From: Ignavibacteriales bacterium
GTDB lineage: Bacteria > Bacteroidota > Ignavibacteria > Ignavibacteriales > SURF-24
Direction: 5' to 3'
Assembly (NCBI GenBank): GCA_003599415.1
Contig: QZKB01000008.1
Coordinates: forward strand, 1-45,306
Length of the DNA stretch: 45,306 nucleotides
Shown here: positions 34,063 to 43,336 of the stretch, piece by piece
Layout: each line of letters starts with the position of its first letter
Position numbering within the stretch: position 1 is the first letter of the stretch
Notes under the pieces: model-generated
Seen by the model: the letters and a program-made list of their open reading frames with translations, nothing else
Told to the model about the DNA's origin: nothing
Database searches by the model: none
Made by a program: the position numbers and the translations under genes

Positions 34063-36891
34063 ATGTTTTATTTGAAAAACGGACTACCTAAAAGGCAAAC
34101 AAGGAGAAGCCGGCCTAAAATTTTATTAACACAGGCTGTGTTTTCTTCTTTATTATTTCTTCTGATTTTTAATGTCATATCAAACGCACAGGAAACCGGA
34201 ACAATAACCGGCACAGTTACTGACCAGCAAACAGGCGAATTGCTGATAGGCGTTAACGTTGTTGTTGCCGGCACAACAAAAGGAGCAGCAACAGATGTTG
34301 ACGGCAATTACATAATAAAAAATTTACCCGCCGGCAAATATTCGTTAAAGGTTTCATTTATTTCATATTCATCATTAACAATAAATGATGTGGTTGTAAA
34401 CTCCGGAAAACCCTCCAGAATTGATATTCAATTAAAACCCGAATCGAAAATTCTTGATGAAGTAGTAATAAGCGCAGAGATGCTTAAGAGCAATGAGAAT
34501 TCAATTCTTAAAGTACAAAAGAATGCCGATAACATAATGGATGTGGTTAGCGCAGAATTAATAAAGAAAAACAATAGTTCTGACGGAACCGACGTATTAA
34601 AAAGAATGACAGGCGTTGCAATTGCAGATGGTAAGTATGCATACATTCGCGGCGTTAGCGACAGGTACAACAATACTTTGCTTAACGGTGCAAGCTTGCC
34701 AAGTACCGATCCCGAAAAGAAAAGTTTTTCATACGATATGTTTCCTTCTTCTTTAATTGAAAATGTTTTAACAGCAAAAACTTTTACTCCGGATAAACCG
34801 GCTGATTTCTCCGGCGGTCTTGTTCAGATAAACACCGTAGAATTTCCATCGAAATTCTTTATTAACTTAGCGGGCTCATCCTCATACAACACAACTACCT
34901 CTCTTAAATCCTTTTCAAGCTATAATGGAGGCAAAACAGATTTCCTTGGTTATGATGACGGTACAAGAGAAAAACCTTCTCTCATTGACGAAACAAAGGT
35001 TGTAAAAGGGTATTACTCTGCAGACCAGCTGACCGAAATAGGCAAGTCATTTAAAAACAACTGGAACACTTTCCAGGAAAAAGCTCCCGTAAATTATGGT
35101 TACAAACTTTCCCTTGGTAATAAATATAATTTCGGCGAGTCATCCTATCTGGGGGTTGTCGGTTCACTTACCTATTCAAACAACGAAGAAGCCAAACAAT
35201 ATGAAAAAAATTCCGCCACATTTGACGGACCAAGATATGAATACAACGGTACAAGTTATACAAACAGTGTTTTGTTCGGCGCATTGTTAAACACAAGTTA
35301 TAAATTCGGCTTTAATAAAATAAGCTGGAAGAATTTATTCAACCAGTCTTCCGATAACGATGTTCTTATTAACTCTGGCGATTATGAATATACTTCACAG
35401 TACCGGGAAACCACCGCATTAAGATTTATATCCCGCACTTTGCTTTCAACCCAATTGCTTGGCGAACACGTAATACCGGACTTTAATAACAGCTCAATCA
35501 ACTGGAATGCAAGCTTCAGCAATTCAAAAAGAAACGAACCGGACGCAAGACAGTACGTTTATGCAAGGGATATTTCCTCACCTGAAGATCCGATGAGATT
35601 CCTGTTAGACCAATCCTGGACTACTCGTTTTTACAGCAGGCTGAACGACAAGATATACAGCGGAAACATTGACTTTAATATTAAACCATTTGCAGAAAAG
35701 AATCTTCCATCATTCAAGCTGGGATTTATGCTTGATAAGAAAGAAAGAGATTTTGATGCAAGAATTTTCGGATTCAGAAATATGCCGGGCGGAAATTTTA
35801 TAGCTGAGGACAGCATTATGATGCTATCAATTGACAGGATATTCCAGCCAGAAAATTTCAACTCTAAGTTTATACAGGTAGTTGAAATTACAAAACCTTC
35901 GGATAGCTATACTTCCAACTCGTCTGTGCTTGGCAGCTATTTTATGTTTGATGCTATGATGTTTGAATCACTTAAACTTGTTGGTGGATTACGATACGAA
36001 TATTCAAACCAGAAACTTTATTCCAAATCTGAAACCAACGAAGAGATTTCACTTTCACCTAAATATAACGACATACTACCGGCAATAAATATTACCTACC
36101 TGCTGAATGAAAGAATAAATTTACGCGCTGCATACAGTAAAACTTTAGCAAGACCGGAATTCAGGGAGTTAGCTCCTTACAGTTATTATGATTTCCTAAC
36201 AAGCGAACTTGTTATCGGAAATCCTGATCTTAAAAGAACTTTAATTGATAATTACGATCTGCGTTTTGAATACTACCCTGATCTTGGTGAATTGTATGCG
36301 GTAAGTTTATTCAATAAAGAATTTAAAGACCCGATTGAGCAGGTATTCATTGCAACATCAGGTTTTGAAGCTTATCGCTCTTATGCAAACGTTTCTAAGG
36401 CAAGAAGCTACGGCGTTGAATTTGAAGTAAGAAAAAATTTCGGTTTCATCTCCGGCGCCCTCACCAATCTTTCTTTCGTAGGAAACCTTAGTCTCATAAA
36501 ATCAAAAGTAAGTATTGCAGATTCCGCCGTAATAGGTTTCCAGAAAACAGACAGACCGATGCAGGGACAGGCGGAATACATTATGAATTACGGACTATAC
36601 TATGAAAATCCGGATCTGGGTTTTTCCGGAAACGTGGTTTACAACAAAGTGGGAGACAGAATTTCACAGGTCGGTTTTATAAACGTTGGTGATATTATTG
36701 AAAGAGCGCGTGACCAGGTGGATTTTTCTCTCTCTCAAAAAATTATTTCCGAGTTAACAATAAGCTTTTCTGCCAAAGATATTCTTGCCCAGGATATTGT
36801 ATTTATACAGAAACGCCCCGGCAAAGATACCGTTGAAGCAAGATATAAAAAGGGCAGAAACTTTTCTTTAGGAATTTCTTATACATTATAA
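34063..36891 (+). CDS. TonB-dependent outer-membrane receptor with CarboxypepD-like domain
   Basis: 942 aa. Signal sequence with a long basic start (to about residue 43), then a CarboxypepD_reg-like domain (GTITGTVTDQQTGELLIGVNVVVAGTTKGAATDVDGNYII, about 46-125), plug domain (VLKRMTGVAIADGKYAYIRGVSDRYNNTLLNGASLPSTDP, about 140-260) and a 22-strand type barrel ending in GRNFSLGISYTL with a terminal hydrophobic residue. Imports a bulky substrate across the outer membrane with TonB energy. Followed after 22 bases by the T9SS protein gene, so the two form an operon. The Pho-box-like array suggests the substrate is a phosphate source; specificity unproven. Confidence 0.9.
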   Translation: MFYLKNGLPKRQTRRSRPKILLTQAVFSSLLFLLIFNVISNAQETGTITGTVTDQQTGELLIGVNVVVAGTTKGAATDVDGNYIIKNLPAGKYSLKVSFISYSSLTINDVVVNSGKPSRIDIQLKPESKILDEVVISAEMLKSNENSILKVQKNADNIMDVVSAELIKKNNSSDGTDVLKRMTGVAIADGKYAYIRGVSDRYNNTLLNGASLPSTDPEKKSFSYDMFPSSLIENVLTAKTFTPDKPADFSGGLVQINTVEFPSKFFINLAGSSSYNTTTSLKSFSSYNGGKTDFLGYDDGTREKPSLIDETKVVKGYYSADQLTEIGKSFKNNWNTFQEKAPVNYGYKLSLGNKYNFGESSYLGVVGSLTYSNNEEAKQYEKNSATFDGPRYEYNGTSYTNSVLFGALLNTSYKFGFNKISWKNLFNQSSDNDVLINSGDYEYTSQYRETTALRFISRTLLSTQLLGEHVIPDFNNSSINWNASFSNSKRNEPDARQYVYARDISSPEDPMRFLLDQSWTTRFYSRLNDKIYSGNIDFNIKPFAEKNLPSFKLGFMLDKKERDFDARIFGFRNMPGGNFIAEDSIMMLSIDRIFQPENFNSKFIQVVEITKPSDSYTSNSSVLGSYFMFDAMMFESLKLVGGLRYEYSNQKLYSKSETNEEISLSPKYNDILPAINITYLLNERINLRAAYSKTLARPEFRELAPYSYYDFLTSELVIGNPDLKRTLIDNYDLRFEYYPDLGELYAVSLFNKEFKDPIEQVFIATSGFEAYRSYANVSKARSYGVEFEVRKNFGFISGALTNLSFVGNLSLIKSKVSIADSAVIGFQKTDRPMQGQAEYIMNYGLYYENPDLGFSGNVVYNKVGDRISQVGFINVGDIIERARDQVDFSLSQKIISELTISFSAKDILAQDIVFIQKRPGKDTVEARYKKGRNFSLGISYTL

Positions 36892-36913
36892 ATTAAATGG
36901 AGGCGACGCATTT

Positions 36914-39757
36914 ATGAAAAAATCCTTATTGGTTTTTCTATGGTTCTTTAGTATTACGATGTTATTAAAAGCTCAGATACCTGTTGAAGGTGATATTACT
37001 ACGGATATGACATTAACATCGGCAAACACTTACTTACTTAAAGGTTTTGTAAGAGTAAAATCCGGAGCAACTTTAACAATTGAACCCGGTACAATTATTT
37101 ATGGAGAAAATGTTTCCCAGGGTACGCTTATAATACAACCCGGCGGAAAAATTAAAGCTGAAGGAACAGTTTCGAACCCAATAGTTTTTACAAGTGAATT
37201 TAACAAAGACGGTTCAACACAAACTCCAACTTATGGCGACTGGGGCGGAATCATTCTTCTTGGTAATGCTCCTATCAACGTTCCCGGTGGTACTGCTTCT
37301 ATCGAAGGTCCCGGCGATACTTATGGTGGTACTGATCCTAATGATAACAGTGGCGTTATGAAATATGTGCGTATCGAGTATCCGGGAATTGCTTTCTCTG
37401 CCAACAATGAAATTAATGGTTTAACTTTTGGCGGTGTGGGAAGAGGAACAACTATTGATTATATCCAGGTCAGCTACTCAGGTGATGATTCTTATGAATG
37501 GTTTGGCGGCACCGTTAATTGCAAACACTTAATTGCTTACCGTGGCTGGGATGATGAATTTGATACTGACTTTGGCTTCCAGGGTAAACTTCAATTCCTT
37601 CTTGGTGTAAGAGATCCTGAGATAGCAGACGTTTCCGGTTCAAACGGTTTCGAATCAGACAATGACGGTTCCGGTTCAACTAACGAACCACGCACTTCAC
37701 CTACATGGTGGAATGTTACTCTTGTTGGTCCTAAAGCTACATCATCCTCAACTGTCAATTCAAACTTTAAAAGAGGAATGCACTTAAGAAGATCTTCACA
37801 GAACAAAATTAATAATACATTGATTATGGGTTACCCAACCGGCTTACTTATTGACGGCTCACAAACAATAAGTGATGCTATTGCCGGAAATATGTTTTTG
37901 AAGAACAGCATCATATCAGGATGCACAAAAAATCTTGATACTGTAAAATCAGATGGTTCATTTGATATTAGCGGCTGGTTTACAAATAACAGCGGAAGAA
38001 TTTTTACAGCCAACGATGAATTACTTCTTGCAGATGCTTTTAATTTAGGCAATCCTAATCCGATGCCTACAAGCGGTTCTCCTCTATTAACCGGCGGTTC
38101 TACTCCTCCTTCAGAATCCGATAAATTCTTTGACAGAACCGCCAATTACATTGGTGCCTTCGGTTATACCGACTGGACAGCAGGCTGGAGCTCTTTCAAC
38201 TTAACTGCTCCGGAAAAAGCTCAGGATGTGCTTGCAGGTGACATTTCAAGCGACCTGCATTTAACAGCCGATAAAGATTATACTCTTAAAGGTTTCGTAA
38301 GAGTAAAATCCGGCGCTACTTTAACTATTGATCCGGGCGTTACTGTTTATGGCGAGAATTCATCTATCGGTTCTTTAATTGTTCAACCAGGTGGTAAAAT
38401 TAATGCTGAAGGTACTGCAGATAATCCTATTATTTTTACAAGTGAATTTGCAAAGTCTGGTTCCGGACAAACTCCAACTTACGGCGACTGGGGCGGAATC
38501 ATTCTTCTTGGTAATGCTCCTATCAACGTTCCCGGTGGTACAGCTTCTATTGAAGGTCCTGGCGATACTTACGGTGGGACTGATCCTAATGATAACAGCG
38601 GTGTTATGAAATATGTACGAATTGAATATCCCGGTGTTGCATTTTCGCCAAACAATGAAATTAATGGTTTAACTTTCGGCGGTGTTGGAAGCGGAACCGA
38701 AATAGATTACATCCAGGTCAGCTACTCCGGTGACGATTCTTATGAATGGTTTGGCGGCACCGTTAATTGCAAACACTTAATTGCATACCGTGGCTGGGAT
38801 GATGAATTTGATACTGACTTCGGTTACCATGGTAAACTTCAATTCCTTCTTGGCGTAAGAGATCCTGAGATTGCAGATGTTTCCGGTTCAAACGGATTCG
38901 AATCAGATAACGATGGCTCGGGCTCAACTAATGCACCACGTACTTCACCAACCTGGTGGAATGTTACTCTTGTTGGTCCTAAAGCTACATCATCCTCAAT
39001 TGTAAATTCAAATTATAAAAGAGGAATGCACTTAAGAAGATCATCACAGAATAAAATTAATAATGCATTGATTATGGGCTACCCAACCGGTCTTTTAATT
39101 GATGGTTCAGTTACAAATGCTGATGCACAGGCAGGTTTAATGTATGTTAAGAACAGTATTTTTGCAGGCTGCGATAAAAACCTTGATACAACTAAATCCA
39201 ATGGTACATTCGAATTAAATTCCTGGTTTACATCTATAAACACAGGAAGAATTTTATCAACAACAGCAGAAGTTGAATTGATGGATGCTTTCAACCTTTC
39301 AGCTGTCAATCCATTTCCATCGGCATCTTCTCCTGTTTATACAAATGCCGGAACCCCTCCGTCAGACGGATTTTTTGATGTTGACGCAAACTATGTTGGC
39401 GCATTCGGAAAAATCAACTGGACGTTAAACTGGACAAGCAACATAAATATTCCGTCAACTGTGGACGTTAAGAAATCAGACGATAATCTTCCTTCAAAAT
39501 TCGAATTAAGCCAAAACTATCCTAATCCGTTTAATCCATCTACTACAATTAGTTACGCAATTCCAAAAGCAGGTAATGTTAAACTGATTGTTTATAACAT
39601 GATCGGACAGCAGGTTGCAACACTTATTAACGGTTACAAAGATGCGGGTTACTATAAAGCATCTTTTGATGGTTCAAACCTAAGCAGCGGAATTTATTTA
39701 TACAGGTTAGAAACCGAATCAGCAACCCTTACAAACAAAATGACTTTCCTCAAATAA
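36914..39757 (+). CDS. Duplicated surface protein with T9SS type A sorting domain
   Basis: 947 aa. Signal peptide MKKSLLVFLWFFSITMLLKA, then two near-identical ~410-residue units (about 26-430 and 442-843), then the type IX secretion sorting domain (about 863-947: FELSQNYPNPFNPSTTISYAIP...GIYLYRLETE...KMTFLK). Each unit starts with VRVKSGATLTIEPGT-like beta-helix rungs and contains DWGGIILLGNAPINVPGG, EINGLTFGGVG, DDSYEWFGGTVNCKHLIAYRGWDDEFDTD. This is a family found widely beside TonB receptors in Bacteroidota, without an established activity. Exported through T9SS and probably attached to the cell surface. GGAGG lies 11 bases before the ATG. It probably captures or processes the substrate of the adjacent receptor; inference. 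Confidence 0.88.
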   Translation: MKKSLLVFLWFFSITMLLKAQIPVEGDITTDMTLTSANTYLLKGFVRVKSGATLTIEPGTIIYGENVSQGTLIIQPGGKIKAEGTVSNPIVFTSEFNKDGSTQTPTYGDWGGIILLGNAPINVPGGTASIEGPGDTYGGTDPNDNSGVMKYVRIEYPGIAFSANNEINGLTFGGVGRGTTIDYIQVSYSGDDSYEWFGGTVNCKHLIAYRGWDDEFDTDFGFQGKLQFLLGVRDPEIADVSGSNGFESDNDGSGSTNEPRTSPTWWNVTLVGPKATSSSTVNSNFKRGMHLRRSSQNKINNTLIMGYPTGLLIDGSQTISDAIAGNMFLKNSIISGCTKNLDTVKSDGSFDISGWFTNNSGRIFTANDELLLADAFNLGNPNPMPTSGSPLLTGGSTPPSESDKFFDRTANYIGAFGYTDWTAGWSSFNLTAPEKAQDVLAGDISSDLHLTADKDYTLKGFVRVKSGATLTIDPGVTVYGENSSIGSLIVQPGGKINAEGTADNPIIFTSEFAKSGSGQTPTYGDWGGIILLGNAPINVPGGTASIEGPGDTYGGTDPNDNSGVMKYVRIEYPGVAFSPNNEINGLTFGGVGSGTEIDYIQVSYSGDDSYEWFGGTVNCKHLIAYRGWDDEFDTDFGYHGKLQFLLGVRDPEIADVSGSNGFESDNDGSGSTNAPRTSPTWWNVTLVGPKATSSSIVNSNYKRGMHLRRSSQNKINNALIMGYPTGLLIDGSVTNADAQAGLMYVKNSIFAGCDKNLDTTKSNGTFELNSWFTSINTGRILSTTAEVELMDAFNLSAVNPFPSASSPVYTNAGTPPSDGFFDVDANYVGAFGKINWTLNWTSNINIPSTVDVKKSDDNLPSKFELSQNYPNPFNPSTTISYAIPKAGNVKLIVYNMIGQQVATLINGYKDAGYYKASFDGSNLSSGIYLYRLETESATLTNKMTFLK
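36989..38203 (+). repeat. Internal tandem repeat unit 1 of the T9SS protein gene
   Basis: Repeats at an exact offset of 1248 bases (416 codons) with the unit starting at 38237. Long stretches, such as around 37235-37290 and 37690-37760, are identical or almost identical in DNA as well as in protein. Confidence 0.85.
38237..39442 (+). repeat. Internal tandem repeat unit 2 of the T9SS protein gene
   Basis: Second copy. The core (residues about 520-755) is nearly identical to the first; the N- and C-terminal edges of the unit have diverged more. Suggests a fairly recent duplication or ongoing gene conversion. Confidence 0.85.
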
Positions 39758-39786
39758 ACACTTCTCTCTGTTCGCTCCTTGTGTAT

Positions 39787-39818
39787 AAGGCTGCTACTCT
39801 TGGCAGCCTTATTTTTTT
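39787..39818 (+). terminator. Rho-independent terminator of the TonB/T9SS operon
   Basis: Perfect 8-bp stem AAGGCTGC/GCAGCCTT, loop of 8 bases, then A and seven T's on the plus strand. It ends at the stop codon of the convergent pstS-like gene, so the operon is cleanly closed. Confidence 0.9.
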
Positions 39819-40632
39819 ACCACAAAGGAATATAACCTGATTTCTTTACTATCTGCTGCCCTGCAGGACTAACAATCCAATCAAGATAACTTTTAAGTTC
39901 TCCATCGGGCATATCAACTGTGTAAAGCAAAAGATAGCGGATAATCGGGTAGGTATCGTTCTGCACATTTTCGATAGTAGGGACAATTCCATTTATTGAG
40001 CAGTTAACAACAGCATTACTGTATGCAATGCCGCCGTAGCCAACTGCGTTTTTAGTTTTCATAACTTCCTTTACTATTGATTCTGTGGTAGGAAGAATTT
40101 TTGCGCCCGCAGAATATTCAGCCTCATCCAACACGTGTTCTTTAAAATAATAATAACTGCCGGAGTTAGGCGGTCTTGAGATCAATTCTATTTTTTCACT
40201 ATCTCCGCCAACATCTTTCCAGTTTGTAATTTTCCCGGTAAAGATTTCTTTAACCTGTGCAACAGTCAAATTATCAACGGGGTTTTCAAGGTTCAGGTAA
40301 ATACTAAGTGCATCTTTAGCAACAATAAAGGACATTCCAACAGAACTGTGCTTCTTTGCTAATTCTTTCACTTCAACAGGATCTATCGGTCTTGAAGCTG
40401 CCGCAATATCGGCTTCACCGTTTATCAAAGCCTTTATTCCTTCTTCAGTGCCGCCGCCTTCAAAATAAATTGAAACATCCGGATGGGATTTCATGTATTC
40501 CTCTGCCCAAATCCTGTTAAGGATTAACATTGTATCCGAACCTTTTATTCTTATTATTACCGCCGATGGTTTAACAAAACAGCCGCTTGCAAGAGTAATC
40601 AGGAGTAATAAGATTTTTAACAAGACTTTCAT
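39817..40632 (-). CDS. Second PstS-like phosphate-binding lipoprotein
   Basis: 271 aa. Lipobox ITLASGC (Cys18) and the PstS fold: RIKGSDTMLILNRIWAEEYM, FEGGGTEEGI, ADIAAASRPID, IFTGKITNWKDVGG, ISRPPNSGSYYYFKEHV. The phosphate-contact segment is SRPPNSGSYYYF where the first PstS has SREAGSGTRSSF, so Arg/Thr contacts differ and the ligand affinity may differ. No permease genes adjoin; it may feed the single Pst permease or act as a surface or periplasmic phosphate scavenger. Six bases after the M28 peptidase gene, and convergent with the TonB operon. Confidence 0.88.
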   Translation of the reverse strand: MKVLLKILLLLITLASGCFVKPSAVIIRIKGSDTMLILNRIWAEEYMKSHPDVSIYFEGGGTEEGIKALINGEADIAAASRPIDPVEVKELAKKHSSVGMSFIVAKDALSIYLNLENPVDNLTVAQVKEIFTGKITNWKDVGGDSEKIELISRPPNSGSYYYFKEHVLDEAEYSAGAKILPTTESIVKEVMKTKNAVGYGGIAYSNAVVNCSINGIVPTIENVQNDTYPIIRYLLLYTVDMPDGELKSYLDWIVSPAGQQIVKKSGYIPLW

Positions 40633-40638
40633 TTCTGC

Positions 40639-42288
40639 TTATTTCTTCTCTGCTTTATTTCTTAACTGAATGCTGTAGAACGGAGTCGCTTCGTTCCATG
40701 CAGGTTCTTCTTTACAGTTGGCAACATAATTACAGAATGAAAAAATTATCTCCGCATGTTTTAACATAGCGTTATAATCAACAAACTGGTTCTTATCATC
40801 AAACGGTGAATGATATACTTCTTTCATCCACCGGTTCATTTTGCCGGATTGTATTTTATCATTGGTGCCTGATGAATTAATATCTTCAACAATAATTACA
40901 GACGGAATTCCGGCTTTGGCAAAACTAAACTGATCGGAACCCGAAAACGATTCCTGCCGGTTTATAATTTCAGATTCACTTGTTTTTGAAACCCGTAATT
41001 CTTTTAGTGCATTATCAACCATTTCAGTTAACGTAGAATATTCTTCACCAAGCGGGATGACATTATTAAAATCACCAAGGAATGCCAGCCCGTCAACATT
41101 AACATTGGCAATGGTTTTATACAAAGGAAACACCGGATGATCGCAATAGTAAGATGAACCTAACAATCCTTTTTCTTCTGCTGTTGTAAATAAAAATATT
41201 ACCGACCGCTTTGTTTTCGTTTCTGAAAGACATCTTGCAATTTCAAGCAACGCACTTACACCGGAAGAATTATCTATGAAGCCGTTATAAACAGAATCTC
41301 CATTCACTGCCTTTCCAATTCCAAGATGATCATAATGAGCAGAGAGGATTAAGTAAGAATTTTTAAGTTCGGGATCATTTCCCTCTTTAATTGCTATAAC
41401 ATTTGGTGAAGTGAAATATCTTGTCTTCACTTTGATATTAAATTGTGCCATGCATTCCAACGGAAAGCTTTTCATTGCGCCGGTCTTTTCCATCTGCAGA
41501 ATATCATTATAAGTTAAGGAACCGCCTGCAAACAGTTTTGCCGCATTAATTGGATTTATAAACACGGAAAAAATTGCGCTGCGTAAATAAGCGGGATAAA
41601 CCTCTTCGAATGAATACTGTTTTACATAATAATCCCATTCCTTGAATTCGTTATCAAACTTATTAGGTATAAAAATTATTCCCTTTGCGCCGCGGGCTAA
41701 TGCAAGCCTCTGTTTTATTTCAATTGAACTGTAAAGTGTTGCGCTCATACCCGAGAAATAGCCGGACTCTTCAGAGTACGGTTCACCTAAAAGAATAACT
41801 GCAATTTTATTTTCTATATCTATGAACTGGTAATCGTTATAATCATATTCGGGAGCAATTATTCCGTAACCGGCAAATGCCACAGGTAGTTCTGCAAGAA
41901 AGTACGGATCGACTGCCGATGAATAAACAAGATAATCTTTTCCCTGTTCAAGCTCTTCAGATTTTCCCTGCTGAACTAATGAAAATTTTGAATCCGGTTT
42001 TACTGTCACACCGCGCAGCTGTATCTGCTGGAAAAAAGAATTATCCGTTCCTGCCGGAGTTAATTTGTACCCGGCCAATTTACCGGCAATATAATTTGCT
42101 GCAGACTGTCCTCCTTCCGAACCTGTCCCTCTTCCTTTTAAAGAATCGTCCGATAAAATCGTAAGATGTTTCTTCAATGTGTCTATAGAAATTCTTTCAC
42201 TATCCACAGTGGTTAACCCCGCAAATGTATTTTGCAGTGTTACGATGCAAAGAGTAAGAATTATTCTGACGCAGCAATTCATAAACAT
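40639..42288 (-). CDS. M28-family zinc aminopeptidase, exported
   Basis: 549 aa with signal peptide (MFMNCCVRIILTLCIVTLQNTFA). A PA-like insert domain lies between about residues 110 and 290 (FAGYGIIAPEYDYNDYQFIDIENKIAVILLG). The M28 zinc ligands follow: SAHYDHLG, FIDNSSGVSALLEIA, TTAEEKGLLGS (catalytic Glu-Glu), NVDGLAF and VYHSPFDD. Likely a periplasmic or secreted aminopeptidase. Forms a two-gene operon with the PstS-like gene; a connection with phosphate is not obvious. Two close ATGs (42288, 42282) and no strong ribosome site leave the start slightly uncertain. Confidence 0.88.
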   Translation of the reverse strand: MFMNCCVRIILTLCIVTLQNTFAGLTTVDSERISIDTLKKHLTILSDDSLKGRGTGSEGGQSAANYIAGKLAGYKLTPAGTDNSFFQQIQLRGVTVKPDSKFSLVQQGKSEELEQGKDYLVYSSAVDPYFLAELPVAFAGYGIIAPEYDYNDYQFIDIENKIAVILLGEPYSEESGYFSGMSATLYSSIEIKQRLALARGAKGIIFIPNKFDNEFKEWDYYVKQYSFEEVYPAYLRSAIFSVFINPINAAKLFAGGSLTYNDILQMEKTGAMKSFPLECMAQFNIKVKTRYFTSPNVIAIKEGNDPELKNSYLILSAHYDHLGIGKAVNGDSVYNGFIDNSSGVSALLEIARCLSETKTKRSVIFLFTTAEEKGLLGSSYYCDHPVFPLYKTIANVNVDGLAFLGDFNNVIPLGEEYSTLTEMVDNALKELRVSKTSESEIINRQESFSGSDQFSFAKAGIPSVIIVEDINSSGTNDKIQSGKMNRWMKEVYHSPFDDKNQFVDYNAMLKHAEIIFSFCNYVANCKEEPAWNEATPFYSIQLRNKAEKK

Positions 42289-42437
42289 GACAATTTTTTT
42301 TCAGAGAATGATTTAATTAAAAAGAGTTTAATTATCAACAGTAAAAAGAAAATCGTTTAATTTATTTTACTGTTTGTTATTGAGCCGCGGGATGATTAAG
42401 CCTGTCTATTGTTAGGTGGGTTTAGAAGCGGTGGTGG

Positions 42438-42446
42438 GTTATATGC
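42438..42446 (-). other. Integron R'' half-site closing the toxin-antitoxin cassette
   Basis: Minus strand reads GCATATAAC, the exact complement of GTTATATGC that opens this cassette at 43128-43120. It follows the toxin stop codon by five bases. The rest of its attC site (L''/L', R') to the left is not recognisable, so this may be the damaged end of the array. Confidence 0.65.
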
Positions 42447-42451
42447 GTTTC

Positions 42452-42757
42452 TTAGTTTTTACTTTTAAATATTTCTTCTTTCTTTAATTGTTGATGCCCT
42501 TCAAATACTGTAAGAATATCTATTGAGTTTTTCTTAACTAAGTAAACAATACGATAATTTTTATGTATCAACTCCCGGATTTTCTCTAACGAAAGTTCAG
42601 GTACAACTCTACCTTTTTCAGGATTATCAATTATTGTTTCAGCGACTGAAATTAATTTATCAACGAACTCAGCAGCTACAATGGTATTATCTTTTGAAAT
42701 ATATTCTTCAATTTCTTGCAAACGTAGTAATGCTTCCTTAGTCCAGAATATTTTCAT
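42452..42757 (-). CDS. RelE/ParE-family toxin
   Basis: 101 aa, typical length. ParE-like pattern: MKIFWTKEALLRLQEIEEYISKDN at the start, NPEKGRVVPELSLEKIRELIHKNYRIVYLVKKNSIDILTVFEG in the second half, with the Arg-Ile-Val-Tyr strand and basic residues. ParE members poison gyrase, RelE members cut mRNA on the ribosome; sequence favours ParE but does not decide. ATGA overlap with the upstream antitoxin gene. Carried in an integron cassette, where such pairs help keep arrays stable. Confidence 0.87.
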   Translation of the reverse strand: MKIFWTKEALLRLQEIEEYISKDNTIVAAEFVDKLISVAETIIDNPEKGRVVPELSLEKIRELIHKNYRIVYLVKKNSIDILTVFEGHQQLKKEEIFKSKN

Positions 42758-43044
42758 CTTTCCTTTCCGGCTCGTGTTTTTTGTAATTCGTTCCTAAGCT
42801 GTGAGGTAGATAATACTTCTCCTTTTTCAGAATTAGATAAACCACGTGAAATTGATTCGATGAATAGTTTTGTTTGTCTTAAATCATCAAATTCCGATGG
42901 AGAGATTAACACTCCGGCTGGTTTACCGTTTTGAGTTATTATTAAAGAATTACGTTTATTCTGAATTTCTTTAAGGTATTTAGCCAAACCGGATTTGAAT
43001 TGACCGACTGGAATTATATCATGTGCAACTAATATATTTTTCAT
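42754..43044 (-). CDS. Phd/YefM-family antitoxin
   Basis: 96 aa. N-terminal DNA-binding Phd/YefM fold (DIIPVGQFKSGLAKYLKEIQNKRNSLIITQNGKPAGVLISPSEFDDL) and a C-terminal tail that would wrap the toxin. The ATG at 43044 has AAAAGGA upstream; the longer frame to 43170 crosses the attC site and is rejected. First gene of the pair, probably autorepressing the operon. Confidence 0.87.
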   Translation of the reverse strand: MKNILVAHDIIPVGQFKSGLAKYLKEIQNKRNSLIITQNGKPAGVLISPSEFDDLRQTKLFIESISRGLSNSEKGEVLSTSQLRNELQKTRAGKER

Positions 43045-43121
43045 TTTGTGTCCTTTTACTGTCTTTATTCCGGACTTAATATAAGACCATATTAAGACAA
43101 CATCAAGATTATTTTCAAAGC

Positions 43122-43287
43122 ATATAACGGCATTGTTTTTAAGCGGATGCCCAAGTGTTTGCGCCGCCAAATATTACGTTTTACTGATTATGTTAGTTAT
43201 TTACTTCCTACTTCATAAAAACAAGTCAATGTCGAACTGCAAATATTACGACCTACTATAGCGTTCCGCTTGAGACGCCTGTTAGGC
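43122..43287 (-). other. Integron attC site between TIR and toxin-antitoxin cassettes
   Basis: On the minus strand: R'' GCCTAAC (43287-43281), L'' CTCAAGCGGA, long spacer, L' TCCGCTTAA, then R' GTTATAT (43128-43122). R'' is the complement of the TTAGGC that opens the TIR cassette, and R' opens the next one. Total 166 bp. Confidence 0.75.
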
Positions 43288-43336
43288 TTTATTGGTATAA
43301 ACCTTAAATTGAATGATGCATTGATTTAAAATGCAT

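Noticed and set aside
42754..43170. Longer antitoxin frame starting at 43170
   Set aside because: The added codons lie in the attC site; the ATG at 43044 has the ribosome site and the family-typical N-terminus.
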